Assembly (NCBI GenBank): GCA_965261725.1
Contig: CBDHDU010000034.1
Coordinates: 62,001-126,000, forward strand
DNA: 64,000 nucleotides
Direction of reading: 5' to 3'
DNA from: CANDOC01 sp965261725
GTDB taxonomy: Bacteria; Pseudomonadota; Gammaproteobacteria; Pseudomonadales; Endozoicomonadaceae
In this document: in pieces, positions 16,499 through 25,756 of the stretch
Layout of the letters: every line of letters begins with the position of its first letter
Position numbering within the stretch: the first letter of the stretch is position 1
The notes under the pieces: generated by a model
Seen by the model: the letters and a program-made list of their open reading frames with translations, nothing else
Database searches by the model: none
What the model was told of the DNA's origin: nothing
Made by a program: the position numbers and the translations under genes

Positions 16499-17778
16499 TG
16501 AATGACATGCGACATGATTCAGCATTACCGGGTGAGTTGCAGCAAAATTCAAATGACAAACAGAATGAGAAAAGGGCTGGCTGGTTTTACAAGGCGGCAC
16601 CGGTTGCATTATTAGTCGTTGGTATTGCAACTGCCTGGTACTTAATGAATACCGCACCACGGGCAGGTACGGTAAAAGCAGAGCCAAAGGCCAGACTGGT
16701 TAATGTTGCTGTAATTGAAGCAGGTAACTTCCTACCTGTTGTCAGTGTGTCCGGAGAGGTTAAGGCAGCGCAGAAAATGAGCCTTTACCCTCAGGTTAAT
16801 GGTCGGGTTGAAGCATTAGGCAAAGGTTTGCTACCGGGTTCTATCGTTAAGGCTGATGAAGAACTTATAACGCTTGATGCTATTGAATATGAACTGGCTG
16901 TCAGAGAAAAGCAGGTTGCTCTGGATAAAGCGACAGCAGAACTGCAACAGGAAGAAGGGCAACAAGCCATCGCTCGTCGGGAATATGCGCTGATGGGGCA
17001 AAAGCTGGCGGCAAGTGATGAAGCGCTGGTATTACGCAAACCTCAGTTAGCCGTTGCCAATGCAGCCGTTGACAGTGCTCGTGTACAGCTGGAACAGGCA
17101 CAGCTGGATCTTGATCGAACAGTAGTCAAAGCGCCTTTCAAAGCACAAATAAGCAGCCGTAACATTGAGCTGGGCAGTGAAGTTAATACCGGGACTGCAT
17201 TAATGGAGCTGGTCAGCACGGATGAGTTCTGGCTTGAGGTCAGTGTTCCTCTTGAACAACTGCAATGGATTGTTTTCCCGGCGGATGGGCGATCAGGTTC
17301 AACTGTGAAGGTAACCAATGAAGCTGCATGGGGTGTGGATAGTAGTCGTGAAGGACAAGTGTTGTCTTTGTTGCCGGAACTGGAAAGCGGTTCCCGCATG
17401 GCCAGAGTGTTGATCAGTATAAAAGATCCTTTGGCACAATTGCCGAAAAATCAGGGTAAGTCCAGAGTACTGGTTAATGACTTCTTGCAGGCTGATATTG
17501 AAGGACAGTTAACAGATAACCTGGTAAGTGTTCCCAGAGAGTGGTTGCGTGATGGTGATCATGTCTGGCTTATAAATGCACAGGGTGCTCTGGAAATTCG
17601 CAAGGTTGATGTACGTTTCCGTGGGCGGGATAAGGTGCTGCTGAGTAGCGGCTTGAATACCGGGGAACGTCTGGTTACGACCATGTTGCCGGTTGCTGTT
17701 GAAGGCATGCCTTTGCGCACGCTGCCTGCAGAGCTAGCGCGTCAGGAGCAGAATGCTCAAAACAAGGAGAGTTCCTGA
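16498..17778 (+). CDS. RND efflux periplasmic adaptor (membrane fusion protein)
   Basis: A 426-residue adaptor linking permease and channel. A membrane anchor (VALLVVGIATAWYLM) lies at about residues 37-52. Lipoyl/hairpin features follow: VSVSGEVKAAQKMSLYPQV, then a helical hairpin (KQVALDKATAELQQEEGQQA), LDRTVVKAPFKAQIS, and a beta-barrel and membrane-proximal end. The stop overlaps the permease start (TGATG), indicating coupling. Confidence 0.92.
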   Translation: MNDMRHDSALPGELQQNSNDKQNEKRAGWFYKAAPVALLVVGIATAWYLMNTAPRAGTVKAEPKARLVNVAVIEAGNFLPVVSVSGEVKAAQKMSLYPQVNGRVEALGKGLLPGSIVKADEELITLDAIEYELAVREKQVALDKATAELQQEEGQQAIARREYALMGQKLAASDEALVLRKPQLAVANAAVDSARVQLEQAQLDLDRTVVKAPFKAQISSRNIELGSEVNTGTALMELVSTDEFWLEVSVPLEQLQWIVFPADGRSGSTVKVTNEAAWGVDSSREGQVLSLLPELESGSRMARVLISIKDPLAQLPKNQGKSRVLVNDFLQADIEGQLTDNLVSVPREWLRDGDHVWLINAQGALEIRKVDVRFRGRDKVLLSSGLNTGERLVTTMLPVAVEGMPLRTLPAELARQEQNAQNKESS

Positions 17779-20700
17779 TGAGTGATGCAGTGCCAAGAAG
17801 TCATGAGTCGAGTGGTGCTATCGCGTGGATGGTGCGTAACCGGGTAACACCTAACCTGATGATGCTGCTTTGTCTGGTCGGTGGTCTGATTATGTCGCTG
17901 CTGATTCGCAAGGAAGTGTTCCCGGAATTTAATCTTGATTATGTTTATGTCAGTGTCAGCTATCCGGGTTCCACACCGGATGAGATTGAGCAGGGCATTG
18001 TGCTTGCGGTTGAAAATGAAATCCGTGGTATTGAAGGTATCAAGGAAATCACTTCAACTGCACAGGAAGGCTCCGGGCAGGTTGTTGCCGAGGTCATGAA
18101 AGGGGCGGACCCGGATGATGTGCTGCGAGATATTGATCAGGCGGTTAATACCATCACGACCTTTCCAGATGAAGCCGAAAGGCCGACAGTGACCCGTTCT
18201 CCCCGTAAATGGGAAACCATGGAACTGGTGATTTATGGTGATGCCAGTGATTTGGCTCTCCGACACCTGGCGGATGAAGTGAAAGATCGCCTGCTCAAAA
18301 GTGCAGAACTGACTCAGGTTGAGATTGATGACCCGCTTGAATATGAAGTGCAGGTTGAAGTGGCGCGTGATCAGTTGCGTCGCTATGGACTAAGCCTGTC
18401 AGAAATCGCTGCCAAAATTCAGAATTCCGCACTGGAGCTGTCGGGCGGCACCATTCGTGGTGAAGGGGGTGATATTGTTCTGAAGGTCGACCAGCGTCAG
18501 GACTGGGCGCGTGAGTTTGCCAGTATTCCACTGCTGACTATGAAAGACGGCAGTTCGTTGTTGTTGAGTGATGTTGCCAAGGTCAAAGACGGTTTTGAAG
18601 AAACTAATGAATATGATCTTTATCAGGGAAAGCCAGCCGCTTATATCAATATCTTTCGATCAGGAGATCAGACACCGACAGGTATTTCCACTGCAGTTCA
18701 GGAACTGATACCTGAGCTGGAGAGTATGTTGCCGCCGGGTGTTGATTTGGCGATAGCAGACGACGATTCGGAAATTTATCAGCAGCGTATGGAATTGCTG
18801 ATGAAAAATGCTTTTCTGGGGTTGTTGCTGGTATTGATTGTTCTGGGTTTATTCCTTGAATTCAGGCTGGCGGTCTGGGTGACGATGGGTATTCCTGTTT
18901 CCTTCCTTGGTGCATTGCTACTGCTGCCTTCAGTTGATGTTTCCATCAACATGGTTTCCATGTTTGCCTTTATTATTGCACTGGGGATCGTGGTGGATGA
19001 TGCCATTATTGCCGGTGAGAACATTTATGAGCATATGCAGCAGGGTATGCCATTTAATGAAGCAGCAATTCTGGGTGCGAAAGAAGTTGCTGTTCCGCTG
19101 ACGTTCAGTATTTTGACAAACATTGTCGCCTTCATGCCGCTGTATTCACTGCCTGGCTTTATGGGCAAAATGTTTGTGGCAATTCCGCTGGTGGTTACTG
19201 CTGTATTTATTATTTCCTGGGTTGAGTCGTTGCTGATTCTGCCAACCCACCTGGCGCATCTGAAAAAGGAAAGCTCATCTGGTTTTATTCGTCACCTCAA
19301 CAAGATTCAAAAGCGGGTTGATGCGTCACTAACGGTTTTTGTTCAGCATACCTTTCGCCCCTGGTTGGAGAAAGTGATTGCCCAGCGTTATCTAGCCGTA
19401 TCGCTAGGGGTTGTCCTGTTAATGCTGGCTATTGCTTTTATCAGCTCCGGGCGGATGGGTTTCAGCCTGATGCCACGTACGGAATCTGACCGGGCTCAGG
19501 TAGTCGCCACATTACCTTATGGTGCTCCGGAGGCGCAGAAGGAAGCGTTGAGAACACAGCTGGAAACAGCCGGATTACAGGTGGTTGCTGATAATGGTGG
19601 CGAGCAGTTACTTGAGAGTATTGGTGCGAGAATTCGTGGTAATCAGGTGCGGGTGTTTATGGAGCTGCAAGCTCCGGATATTCGCCCGGTCAGTACCGCG
19701 CAGGTGATTAAACTATGGCGAAAACAGGCCGGTGAAATTCCGGGGCTGACAGGTATTGTCTATTCATCCACCGGACGTGGCCCCGGTGGTGGTAAGGCAT
19801 TGACGGTTGAGCTCAGTCATCGTGATACTGCGGCGCTTGAACAGGCAAGCGAGAAGCTGGTGAAAGCGCTGGGCAATTATGCCGGTGTATCCGATATCGA
19901 GAACTCTTTCTCCGCAGGTAAAACGTTGCTCACGTTAAAGGTTCTGCCTGCTGGTGAAAGTTTGGGGTTGACGGCTGAAGGGCTGGCACGCCAGATCAGG
20001 GATGCATTCTATGGTGCTCAGGCGTTACGGCAACAACGGGGAGCCAATGAAGTTAAGGTTATGGTGCGTTTGCCGGAGATAGAACGGCTGAGCGAATATG
20101 ATCTTGAACAGCTGGAAATCAGAACACCGGATGGCAGTTATGTGCCACTGTACCAGGTTGCAGAAGTGATTCGTGGGGTATCGCCTTCAACAATCAAGCG
20201 TCGGGAAGGACGTCGTACCAATGATGTTACGGCGAATGTTGAGCCTGTATCTGCAACACCGACTGTTGTAAAGGCATTGGAGCAGGATGTATTCCCTCTG
20301 CTGGAAGCCAGTTATCCGGGGCTGGAAATCAGTTTACAGGGATCGCAGGCACGGCAGGCTGAAAGTCTTTCAAGCCTGATGCTCAGCGGTTTGCTGGCTT
20401 TGACCATTATTTATATGCTGCTGGCAATACCTTTCCGCAGCTATACCCAGCCCTTCATTGTCATGGCGGTGATTCCTTTTGGCTTGGTGGGTGCTGTCGC
20501 CGGGCATATGCTGATGGGCTATTCCATGAGCATTATCAGTATTCTGGGGATTGTGGCACTCAGTGGTGTTGTTATTAATGACAGCCTGATTCTGGTGAAT
20601 TATGCGAACCAGCGCCAGAGAGCTGGTCGTGAAGCTCTCTCTGCGATAGTGGACGCGGCAGTGCGTCGTTTCAGGCCGATTATCCTGACAACCATGACAA

Positions 20701-20894
20701 CGTTTGGTGGCTTGATTCCGATGATTTTTGAAACCTCCAGGCAGGCGCGTTTCCTGATACCGATGGCAATATCGCTTGGGTTCGGGATTTTGTTTGCAAC
20801 GTTTATTACGCTAGTACTGTTACCGTGTCTGTATGGTATTTTGGAGGATATTAAAAAATTATTGGTCAATCAGACATCTGAGCTTTCGGGTTGA
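17778..20894 (+). CDS. RND efflux permease (AcrB/HAE-1-like)
   Basis: A 1038-residue inner-membrane proton antiporter. It has the 12-helix RND layout with two large periplasmic loops. Conserved features: FPEFNLDYVYVSVSYPGSTPDEIE near the N-terminus, the TM4 acidic relay IIALGIVVDDAIIAGENIYE, and GIVALSGVVINDSLILVNYANQ in the second half. The class (drug versus lipid or other export) is uncertain. The upstream metal sensor is odd for a HAE-type pump, since the permease does not show an obvious heavy-metal (CzcA) signature. Confidence 0.92.
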   Translation: MSDAVPRSHESSGAIAWMVRNRVTPNLMMLLCLVGGLIMSLLIRKEVFPEFNLDYVYVSVSYPGSTPDEIEQGIVLAVENEIRGIEGIKEITSTAQEGSGQVVAEVMKGADPDDVLRDIDQAVNTITTFPDEAERPTVTRSPRKWETMELVIYGDASDLALRHLADEVKDRLLKSAELTQVEIDDPLEYEVQVEVARDQLRRYGLSLSEIAAKIQNSALELSGGTIRGEGGDIVLKVDQRQDWAREFASIPLLTMKDGSSLLLSDVAKVKDGFEETNEYDLYQGKPAAYINIFRSGDQTPTGISTAVQELIPELESMLPPGVDLAIADDDSEIYQQRMELLMKNAFLGLLLVLIVLGLFLEFRLAVWVTMGIPVSFLGALLLLPSVDVSINMVSMFAFIIALGIVVDDAIIAGENIYEHMQQGMPFNEAAILGAKEVAVPLTFSILTNIVAFMPLYSLPGFMGKMFVAIPLVVTAVFIISWVESLLILPTHLAHLKKESSSGFIRHLNKIQKRVDASLTVFVQHTFRPWLEKVIAQRYLAVSLGVVLLMLAIAFISSGRMGFSLMPRTESDRAQVVATLPYGAPEAQKEALRTQLETAGLQVVADNGGEQLLESIGARIRGNQVRVFMELQAPDIRPVSTAQVIKLWRKQAGEIPGLTGIVYSSTGRGPGGGKALTVELSHRDTAALEQASEKLVKALGNYAGVSDIENSFSAGKTLLTLKVLPAGESLGLTAEGLARQIRDAFYGAQALRQQRGANEVKVMVRLPEIERLSEYDLEQLEIRTPDGSYVPLYQVAEVIRGVSPSTIKRREGRRTNDVTANVEPVSATPTVVKALEQDVFPLLEASYPGLEISLQGSQARQAESLSSLMLSGLLALTIIYMLLAIPFRSYTQPFIVMAVIPFGLVGAVAGHMLMGYSMSIISILGIVALSGVVINDSLILVNYANQRQRAGREALSAIVDAAVRRFRPIILTTMTTFGGLIPMIFETSRQARFLIPMAISLGFGILFATFITLVLLPCLYGILEDIKKLLVNQTSELSG

Positions 20895-20913
20895 ATAGCC
20901 ATTAGTTAAGTTT

Positions 20914-20952
20914 AAGCAAGCACCTATGTATTTTAGTGTGCTTGCTTTTTAT
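20914..20952 (+). terminator. Rho-independent terminator after RND operon
   Basis: AAGCAAGCAC pairs with GTGCTTGCTT and a T-rich tail follows. The loop is 14 bases. Confidence 0.8.
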
Positions 20953-21138
20953 TATTTTTTGAAATTTTAATTTGCATTTTTGGAATTAAACTTCTCTCGA
21001 AGGGTTATAAAAGCACCCAAGAAGATAAAAAACCTTAAAACTTTTTGTTTTTAAGGCTTGAGAAATATCCTGTCGCCAAATTTGAACTATAAAGTTCCTC
21101 TACATAAAAAATAAGTAATGCAAATGCAAGAGGTTAGA

Positions 21139-22434
21139 ATGAGGGGCATTCTGTGTCTGCTCATCTTGGGTGGCATTTTTTCTTTTTGGAAAGACTTTGC
21201 TAACAGTTATTTTGAAGGTTGTCCGCCTAATCCACCATATGGTGGGCGCTGGGTTGATTCTGTCTTAAATGACGAGGATCAGTGCTATGAACTGGTAGGC
21301 TTATCAGATCTTATTGTTAGGGATGATAAGAAGAACATACTCTTTGATATAGAAAAAGCAGAATTTAAAGTAAGTAGTGGTTTGTATCTGACAGGAGCAT
21401 ATCAGTTATACTCCTCATTTTTTGGTGTGGAAAACTCGAAGGATGGTAAATTTTCTCTTTATCAAAGAGTTACGCGAATTCCTTTAGAGGATGTGGTTAG
21501 AATTGCGCATCCACCACTTTTTCATTGGAGTGATGAATTAATAATAGAGAAAAAACCTAACTCTATTGAAAAAGGGGTAAATCATCTGGCTTTCAAAAGA
21601 AGGGATATCCAGCTTCGATTTGGTATTAATGTCATTGCCTGTGAAGTGGCACCCAACGAATATACTTATGGCTATGTTCTCTTCCTTAAAGACAAGAAGG
21701 ACGAGGAAGAGGGAGAAGAGTTAAAGTTTGCTGTTTTTGATATTGATGATACAGCTGTTTTAACTCGTGCTTTACCGTTTAAGGATATGATAAAAAATTG
21801 TCAAACTGCAGAGGCTAACAATCTGATTTTAGAGTGTGCTAAGTTTCTGGATAGTCAGGGGTATATCATTGTGTATCTCTCTTTAAGAGATTATTCACTT
21901 TATGCGCTTACAAGAGAGCAGCTTAAAAGATGTGGCTTTCCTGAAGGGCTTCTTTTTCTTGATATCACTAAAATTGTAGATACATGGAATGATCCTCCTG
22001 AAGTGGCTACTCCTGACGCTAGAGTCTCTGGAAATCCCTTTGATGCGTATTCTCATAAAAAAGAAGTATTAGAATATTTATCCAACCATGGCAAGGTAAT
22101 TGTTGGCTTTGGAGATAATGAAAGGGATAGTGCAGCATATAAAGGTGCTGAAGTTCCTCATAGGTATCAGTTGATGTTCTCTGCAGGGGGGGACGGTCTC
22201 AGGAATGATGCAGGACCTGATTATAATCGTTTTGTTATATCCTATGTGTTCCCATATATGGCTCCGTCGACTTCTAAGTCTACGGGTAAGGTTGATTTAG
22301 CTGCTCCGCTTAACTGGTGGGAGGAGCTGAAGAAAGAATTATTCATCTGGGAACAGCATAGAAGTACATCTACGGAGAGTGCTTCTGGAACAACTGAAGC
22401 GGAGCCTTTTAAAAACAAAAGACTCTCTGACTAA
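21139..22434 (+). CDS. Exported HAD-superfamily phosphatase-like protein
   Basis: A 431-residue protein starting at the ATG at 21139, which has AGAGG upstream; ATGs at 21118 and 21124 lack a ribosome-binding site. The first 16 or so residues (MRGILCLLILGGIFSF) are a signal peptide or anchor. The second half has HAD motifs: FAVFDIDDTAVLT at about 200 (motif I), IIVYLSLRDY (motif II) and VGFGDNERDSAAY (motif IV); a lysine in HKKEVLEYL may be motif III. The N-terminal 190 residues match nothing I know. The gene and its upstream region are much more AT-rich than the neighbours, suggesting transfer. Substrate unknown; an envelope or secreted phosphatase is plausible. Confidence 0.7.
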   Translation: MRGILCLLILGGIFSFWKDFANSYFEGCPPNPPYGGRWVDSVLNDEDQCYELVGLSDLIVRDDKKNILFDIEKAEFKVSSGLYLTGAYQLYSSFFGVENSKDGKFSLYQRVTRIPLEDVVRIAHPPLFHWSDELIIEKKPNSIEKGVNHLAFKRRDIQLRFGINVIACEVAPNEYTYGYVLFLKDKKDEEEGEELKFAVFDIDDTAVLTRALPFKDMIKNCQTAEANNLILECAKFLDSQGYIIVYLSLRDYSLYALTREQLKRCGFPEGLLFLDITKIVDTWNDPPEVATPDARVSGNPFDAYSHKKEVLEYLSNHGKVIVGFGDNERDSAAYKGAEVPHRYQLMFSAGGDGLRNDAGPDYNRFVISYVFPYMAPSTSKSTGKVDLAAPLNWWEELKKELFIWEQHRSTSTESASGTTEAEPFKNKRLSD

Positions 22435-22457
22435 GCGAAGTATAAGCAAATAGTCTC

Positions 22458-23069
22458 TTAGTGCATATAAGGTACCATTTTAATGTCTAATGTCTGTTCA
22501 CCCACATCGGATTTAATTGTCGCAGTACCATGCATTTCCTCTGAAACAGGAATGTAAACAACTTCAATCTTTCCGCTTAATCCGACGGGCGTAGTTTCTT
22601 CCCATTCCCATTTTAATATATTGCCATTACAAGCTACCGGATGATGAGGTCCATGATGGGGAGGTCTTCCGTGATGAAGAGGTTTACCATGATGGGGTCT
22701 GCCGTGAGGCGGTCTGTGCCCATGATGAGGCTTATGTCCGTGAGGTGGCTTATGTCCGTGAGGTGGCTTATGACCATGATGTGGTTTGTGCCCATGGGGA
22801 GGTTTCCCTGCATGCGGAGGGTGAGGCCTTGGAGGATGCCCCATAGGCATAATGATTGTGTATTCTTGAGTAGAATGTTGGAATTGCAATGCGGCTAGGT
22901 GTTTATAAGGAATAAACTCAATCTGATAACCCGCCACGCTGCCAATTGTACGCATGACCTTCTTATCTGGAATATTGCAGGACTCAGGTTTATTGGGGGT
23001 GCGGGCTTCTGCAAGGGATAACTGAAGTGAAATACACATAATCCCGGCAAGTCTTAACATCCTTGTCAT
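22458..23069 (-). CDS. Secreted His/Gly/Pro-rich repeat protein
   Basis: A 203-residue protein. The ATG at 23069 has AGGAG eight bases upstream; a longer start at 23090 would place that site inside the gene. Residues 1-20 (MTRMLRLAGIMCISLQLSLA) form a signal peptide. The centre, about residues 75-145, is a low-complexity run of His-Gly, His-Lys-Pro-Pro and His-Pro-Pro units with about 30 histidines. A C-terminal beta-rich segment of about 60 residues follows (VACNGNILKWEWEETTPVGL). Such His-rich tracts bind Zn, Ni or Cu; a periplasmic metal buffer is a reasonable inference. No known family recognised. Confidence 0.75.
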   Translation of the reverse strand: MTRMLRLAGIMCISLQLSLAEARTPNKPESCNIPDKKVMRTIGSVAGYQIEFIPYKHLAALQFQHSTQEYTIIMPMGHPPRPHPPHAGKPPHGHKPHHGHKPPHGHKPPHGHKPHHGHRPPHGRPHHGKPLHHGRPPHHGPHHPVACNGNILKWEWEETTPVGLSGKIEVVYIPVSEEMHGTATIKSDVGEQTLDIKMVPYMH

Positions 23070-23123
23070 AGCGGCAACTCCTGTAGCCAAATAAATAGTA
23101 TGATTTCAGTATAGCTGGTTGTT

Positions 23124-24140
23124 TCAGCTAACTTCTCTTATCTCGTGCCGGTTGAACAGCAGATCCAGCTCACTGCCCGGGGTGAACAGCCTTTCTGATG
23201 AGCGGTTCAGCAAATCAACAATGATAGGCACTCCGGCAATATCAAGCTTATAGCGAATAATATTACCCAGCAGATTGTGCCCCTGTACGGTACCTCTGGC
23301 GGGAATTAAATCCCGCTGACCGTAGTCTCTTCCGAGTTCTTTGACATAAATAGACTCAGGCCTGATTGCCAGGTGGTGGGATATTTCCAGCCCCAGTGCC
23401 TGACGTGCCTGAGTTTTATCCAGCAAGTTGTAATTACCAATAAACCCGGCCACAAAAGCACTGGCAGGCTCCGTGTAAATTTCTTCAGCGGTGCCTTTCT
23501 GGACAATATGACCATCATTCATTAGAAAGATGCGGTCGGACATGGTCAGCGCTTCTTCCTGATCATGTGTCACAAAGATCGTTGTCAGCTTCAGCTCCTG
23601 CTGAATCTGGCGGATCTGATCCCGCAGGTTTTTACGGATTCTGGCATCAAGTGCTGAAAGTGGCTCATCTAGCAATAATATGCGGGGACGAACAACCAGC
23701 GACCTTGCCAGCGCTACCCGCTGACACTGTCCACCTGATAACTGATGTGGGTAGCGATGGGAATACTGCTCCAGTTCGACAAGCTCAAGTGCATCAGCAA
23801 TTCTTGGTGCCCGTTTGGCTTTGGGGACTTTCTGCATTTTCAACCCGAATGCCACGTTGTCATAAACCGACATATTCGGGAACAGGGCATAGCTCTGAAA
23901 AACCATGGCAATGCCACGTAGTCGTGCAGATTGGAGGGTAATATCCTCGCCATCAACAAAAAGAGTGCCTTTATCCACAGACGTTAGTCCGGCGATACAA
24001 CGCAATAGTGTTGATTTACCACAGCCGCTCGGTCCGAGCAGGGTTATGAATTCCCCTTTTTCAATATCAAATTCAATGTTTTCAAAGACCGTATGATTAG
24101 CAAAGCGTTTACTGAAGGCGCTGATGCTGACATAGGGCAT
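23124..24140 (-). CDS. ABC transporter ATP-binding protein (PotA/FbpC type)
   Basis: A 338-residue ATPase. Walker A is GPSGCGKST (36-44), the signature is LSGGQCQRVALA, Walker B is RILLLDEPLSALD, and the switch His is in VTHDQEEAL. The last 100 residues form a TOBE-type OB domain (LAIRPESIYVKEL). Ion, polyamine and phosphonate importers use such ATPases. No permease or binding protein is next to it, so it is an orphan subunit and its substrate cannot be assigned. Confidence 0.88.
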   Translation of the reverse strand: MPYVSISAFSKRFANHTVFENIEFDIEKGEFITLLGPSGCGKSTLLRCIAGLTSVDKGTLFVDGEDITLQSARLRGIAMVFQSYALFPNMSVYDNVAFGLKMQKVPKAKRAPRIADALELVELEQYSHRYPHQLSGGQCQRVALARSLVVRPRILLLDEPLSALDARIRKNLRDQIRQIQQELKLTTIFVTHDQEEALTMSDRIFLMNDGHIVQKGTAEEIYTEPASAFVAGFIGNYNLLDKTQARQALGLEISHHLAIRPESIYVKELGRDYGQRDLIPARGTVQGHNLLGNIIRYKLDIAGVPIIVDLLNRSSERLFTPGSELDLLFNRHEIREVS

Positions 24141-24248
24141 AGATGGGCTCCGGTGTTCAGCCGTTTACCATAATAAAGCCGTGCAGGCTTATGGCGAATA
24201 ATGATGAGTTTTTATACTGACAGAGGCTGCATTCAGATAAATGCTAAA

Positions 24249-24269
24249 CCCCTGCTCCATGTGCAGGGG
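24249..24269 (-). terminator. Hairpin downstream of moeA
   Basis: CCCCTGC and GCAGGGG form a seven-base stem. On the minus strand it is followed by TTTAGCATTT, a weak T tract; it lies 38 bases after the moeA stop. Confidence 0.55.
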
Positions 24270-24307
24270 CAAGCATAGATGGTTGAAGGATTTAGCGCAT
24301 AAATTTA

Positions 24308-25564
24308 TTAGAGTAGTCTGTCAAAAGGTTGAATAAGTACTTCTGTACCTGCTTCGACACTGCCTTGTTGCTCAGGCAGGATAATGTAGCAGTTAGCCTG
24401 GCTCATGGAGCGCAAGATGCCGGAACCCTGACTGCCGGTTGTTACAACTTCCAGCAGACCTGATTCATTACGACGGGCGATACCACGCTGGAATTCCATT
24501 CGCCCGGGCCCTTTTTTCAACGGGGTCTGACAAATAGCTGGGTACTGTATTGCAGACGAAACCTCTTCACCTGCCAGTTGTTGCAGGGCATCGACAACGA
24601 TTTGATGCAGTGTAACGGTTGCGGATACAGGGTTCCCCGGCAGGCCAAAGAACCAACTGTTTTGCAGGCGACCGAACGCAAAAGGTTTGCCCGGCTTAAT
24701 TGCTATTTTCCAAAAACCGATCTCACCTTCTTCTTCCAGAATATCTTTGGTGTAGTCAGCATCACCGACAGAAACACCGCCGGAAGTAATCACTGCATCC
24801 GCTTGCTGATCAGCTTCAGTAAATGCTTTTCTCAGTAGAGCCCTGTCATCGGCGATACAGCCCAGATTGATAACGTCGATGCCCATCTCTTCCAGCATGG
24901 CATGAATAACATAGCGGTTGCTGTCATAGATATCGCCTTCACGCAGACTGCTGCCGGGCTGTTTCAGCTCGTCGCCGGTTGAGAAAATAGCCACTTTTAG
25001 CTTTCTCTGTACCGCTATTTCAGCAATACCCAGTGATGCCAAGAGCCCAAGATCCTGAGGACGTAATCTTCTGCCTTTGGGAAGCACCAGACTGCCAGAC
25101 TGAATATCTTCACCGGCACAGCGGACATTGGCACCGGGTTTTGGGATTTTCAGAAAATGAATACCGGAATCTGTGGTCTCCGTATGTTCCTGCATAATCA
25201 CAGTATCCAGTTCAGCCGGAACCGGAGCACCGGTCATGATGCGCAGACAGTAACCTTCGGGAACAATGTCTTTAAACGGATGGCCTGCCAGAGATTCACC
25301 GGCGATGGGTAATGTTTGACTTTTTTCCAGATCAGCATGGCGAAGCGCATACCCATCCATTGCCGAATTGTTATGAGGAGGAACTGCCATCGGCGAAACA
25401 ATATCTTCTGCCAGTATGCGACCGCACGCCTGAGATAAAGCAATTTGTTCTTTGGCAAGAAGTGCAGGCTTTTGCCCGATAGCCGCCTGTATTTTTTGCT
25501 TGGCAATGGGAAGTGGCAGTAATCCAGGTGCGCTGCAGCAGTCGGATAAAGTGTCCGTTGTCAT
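24308..25564 (-). CDS. moeA: Molybdopterin molybdenumtransferase MoeA
   Basis: The enzyme inserts molybdate into adenylylated molybdopterin. From the ATG at 25564 it has 418 residues, close to the usual 411; the frame is open to an ATG at 25636 (442 residues). Motifs: VPPHNNSAMDGYALR, RIMTGAPVPAELDTVIMQE, VAIFSTGDEL, IYDSNRYVIHAML, VITSGGVSVGDADYTK and GLPGNPVSATVT. All domains are intact. No other molybdenum cofactor gene lies in view. Confidence 0.93.
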   Translation of the reverse strand: MTTDTLSDCCSAPGLLPLPIAKQKIQAAIGQKPALLAKEQIALSQACGRILAEDIVSPMAVPPHNNSAMDGYALRHADLEKSQTLPIAGESLAGHPFKDIVPEGYCLRIMTGAPVPAELDTVIMQEHTETTDSGIHFLKIPKPGANVRCAGEDIQSGSLVLPKGRRLRPQDLGLLASLGIAEIAVQRKLKVAIFSTGDELKQPGSSLREGDIYDSNRYVIHAMLEEMGIDVINLGCIADDRALLRKAFTEADQQADAVITSGGVSVGDADYTKDILEEEGEIGFWKIAIKPGKPFAFGRLQNSWFFGLPGNPVSATVTLHQIVVDALQQLAGEEVSSAIQYPAICQTPLKKGPGRMEFQRGIARRNESGLLEVVTTGSQGSGILRSMSQANCYIILPEQQGSVEAGTEVLIQPFDRLL

Positions 25565-25756
25565 GCGAGGTTCCGTTTCAGATAGCATTTTAAGTACTGT
25601 GTACTTATGTTCTGTGGAAAACAGTTTAAATGACATATTAAAAACGAATTCCCACAGAAACGTGTGTCGGCAGGATAGGGAGCCAGCCGTTTATCGTCAA
25701 TATTGAAAACGGCTGATACACTGCGACTGGCTCGTTGCAGTAAATAAGGAACGAAA

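Noticed and set aside
22650..22830. Repeats that could suggest a CRISPR array
   Set aside because: They are short in-frame coding repeats of His-Gly-Pro codons without uniform spacers.
22641..22898. Plus-strand frame rich in Met, Arg and Val
   Set aside because: It is the shadow of the His-rich repeat gene on the other strand.
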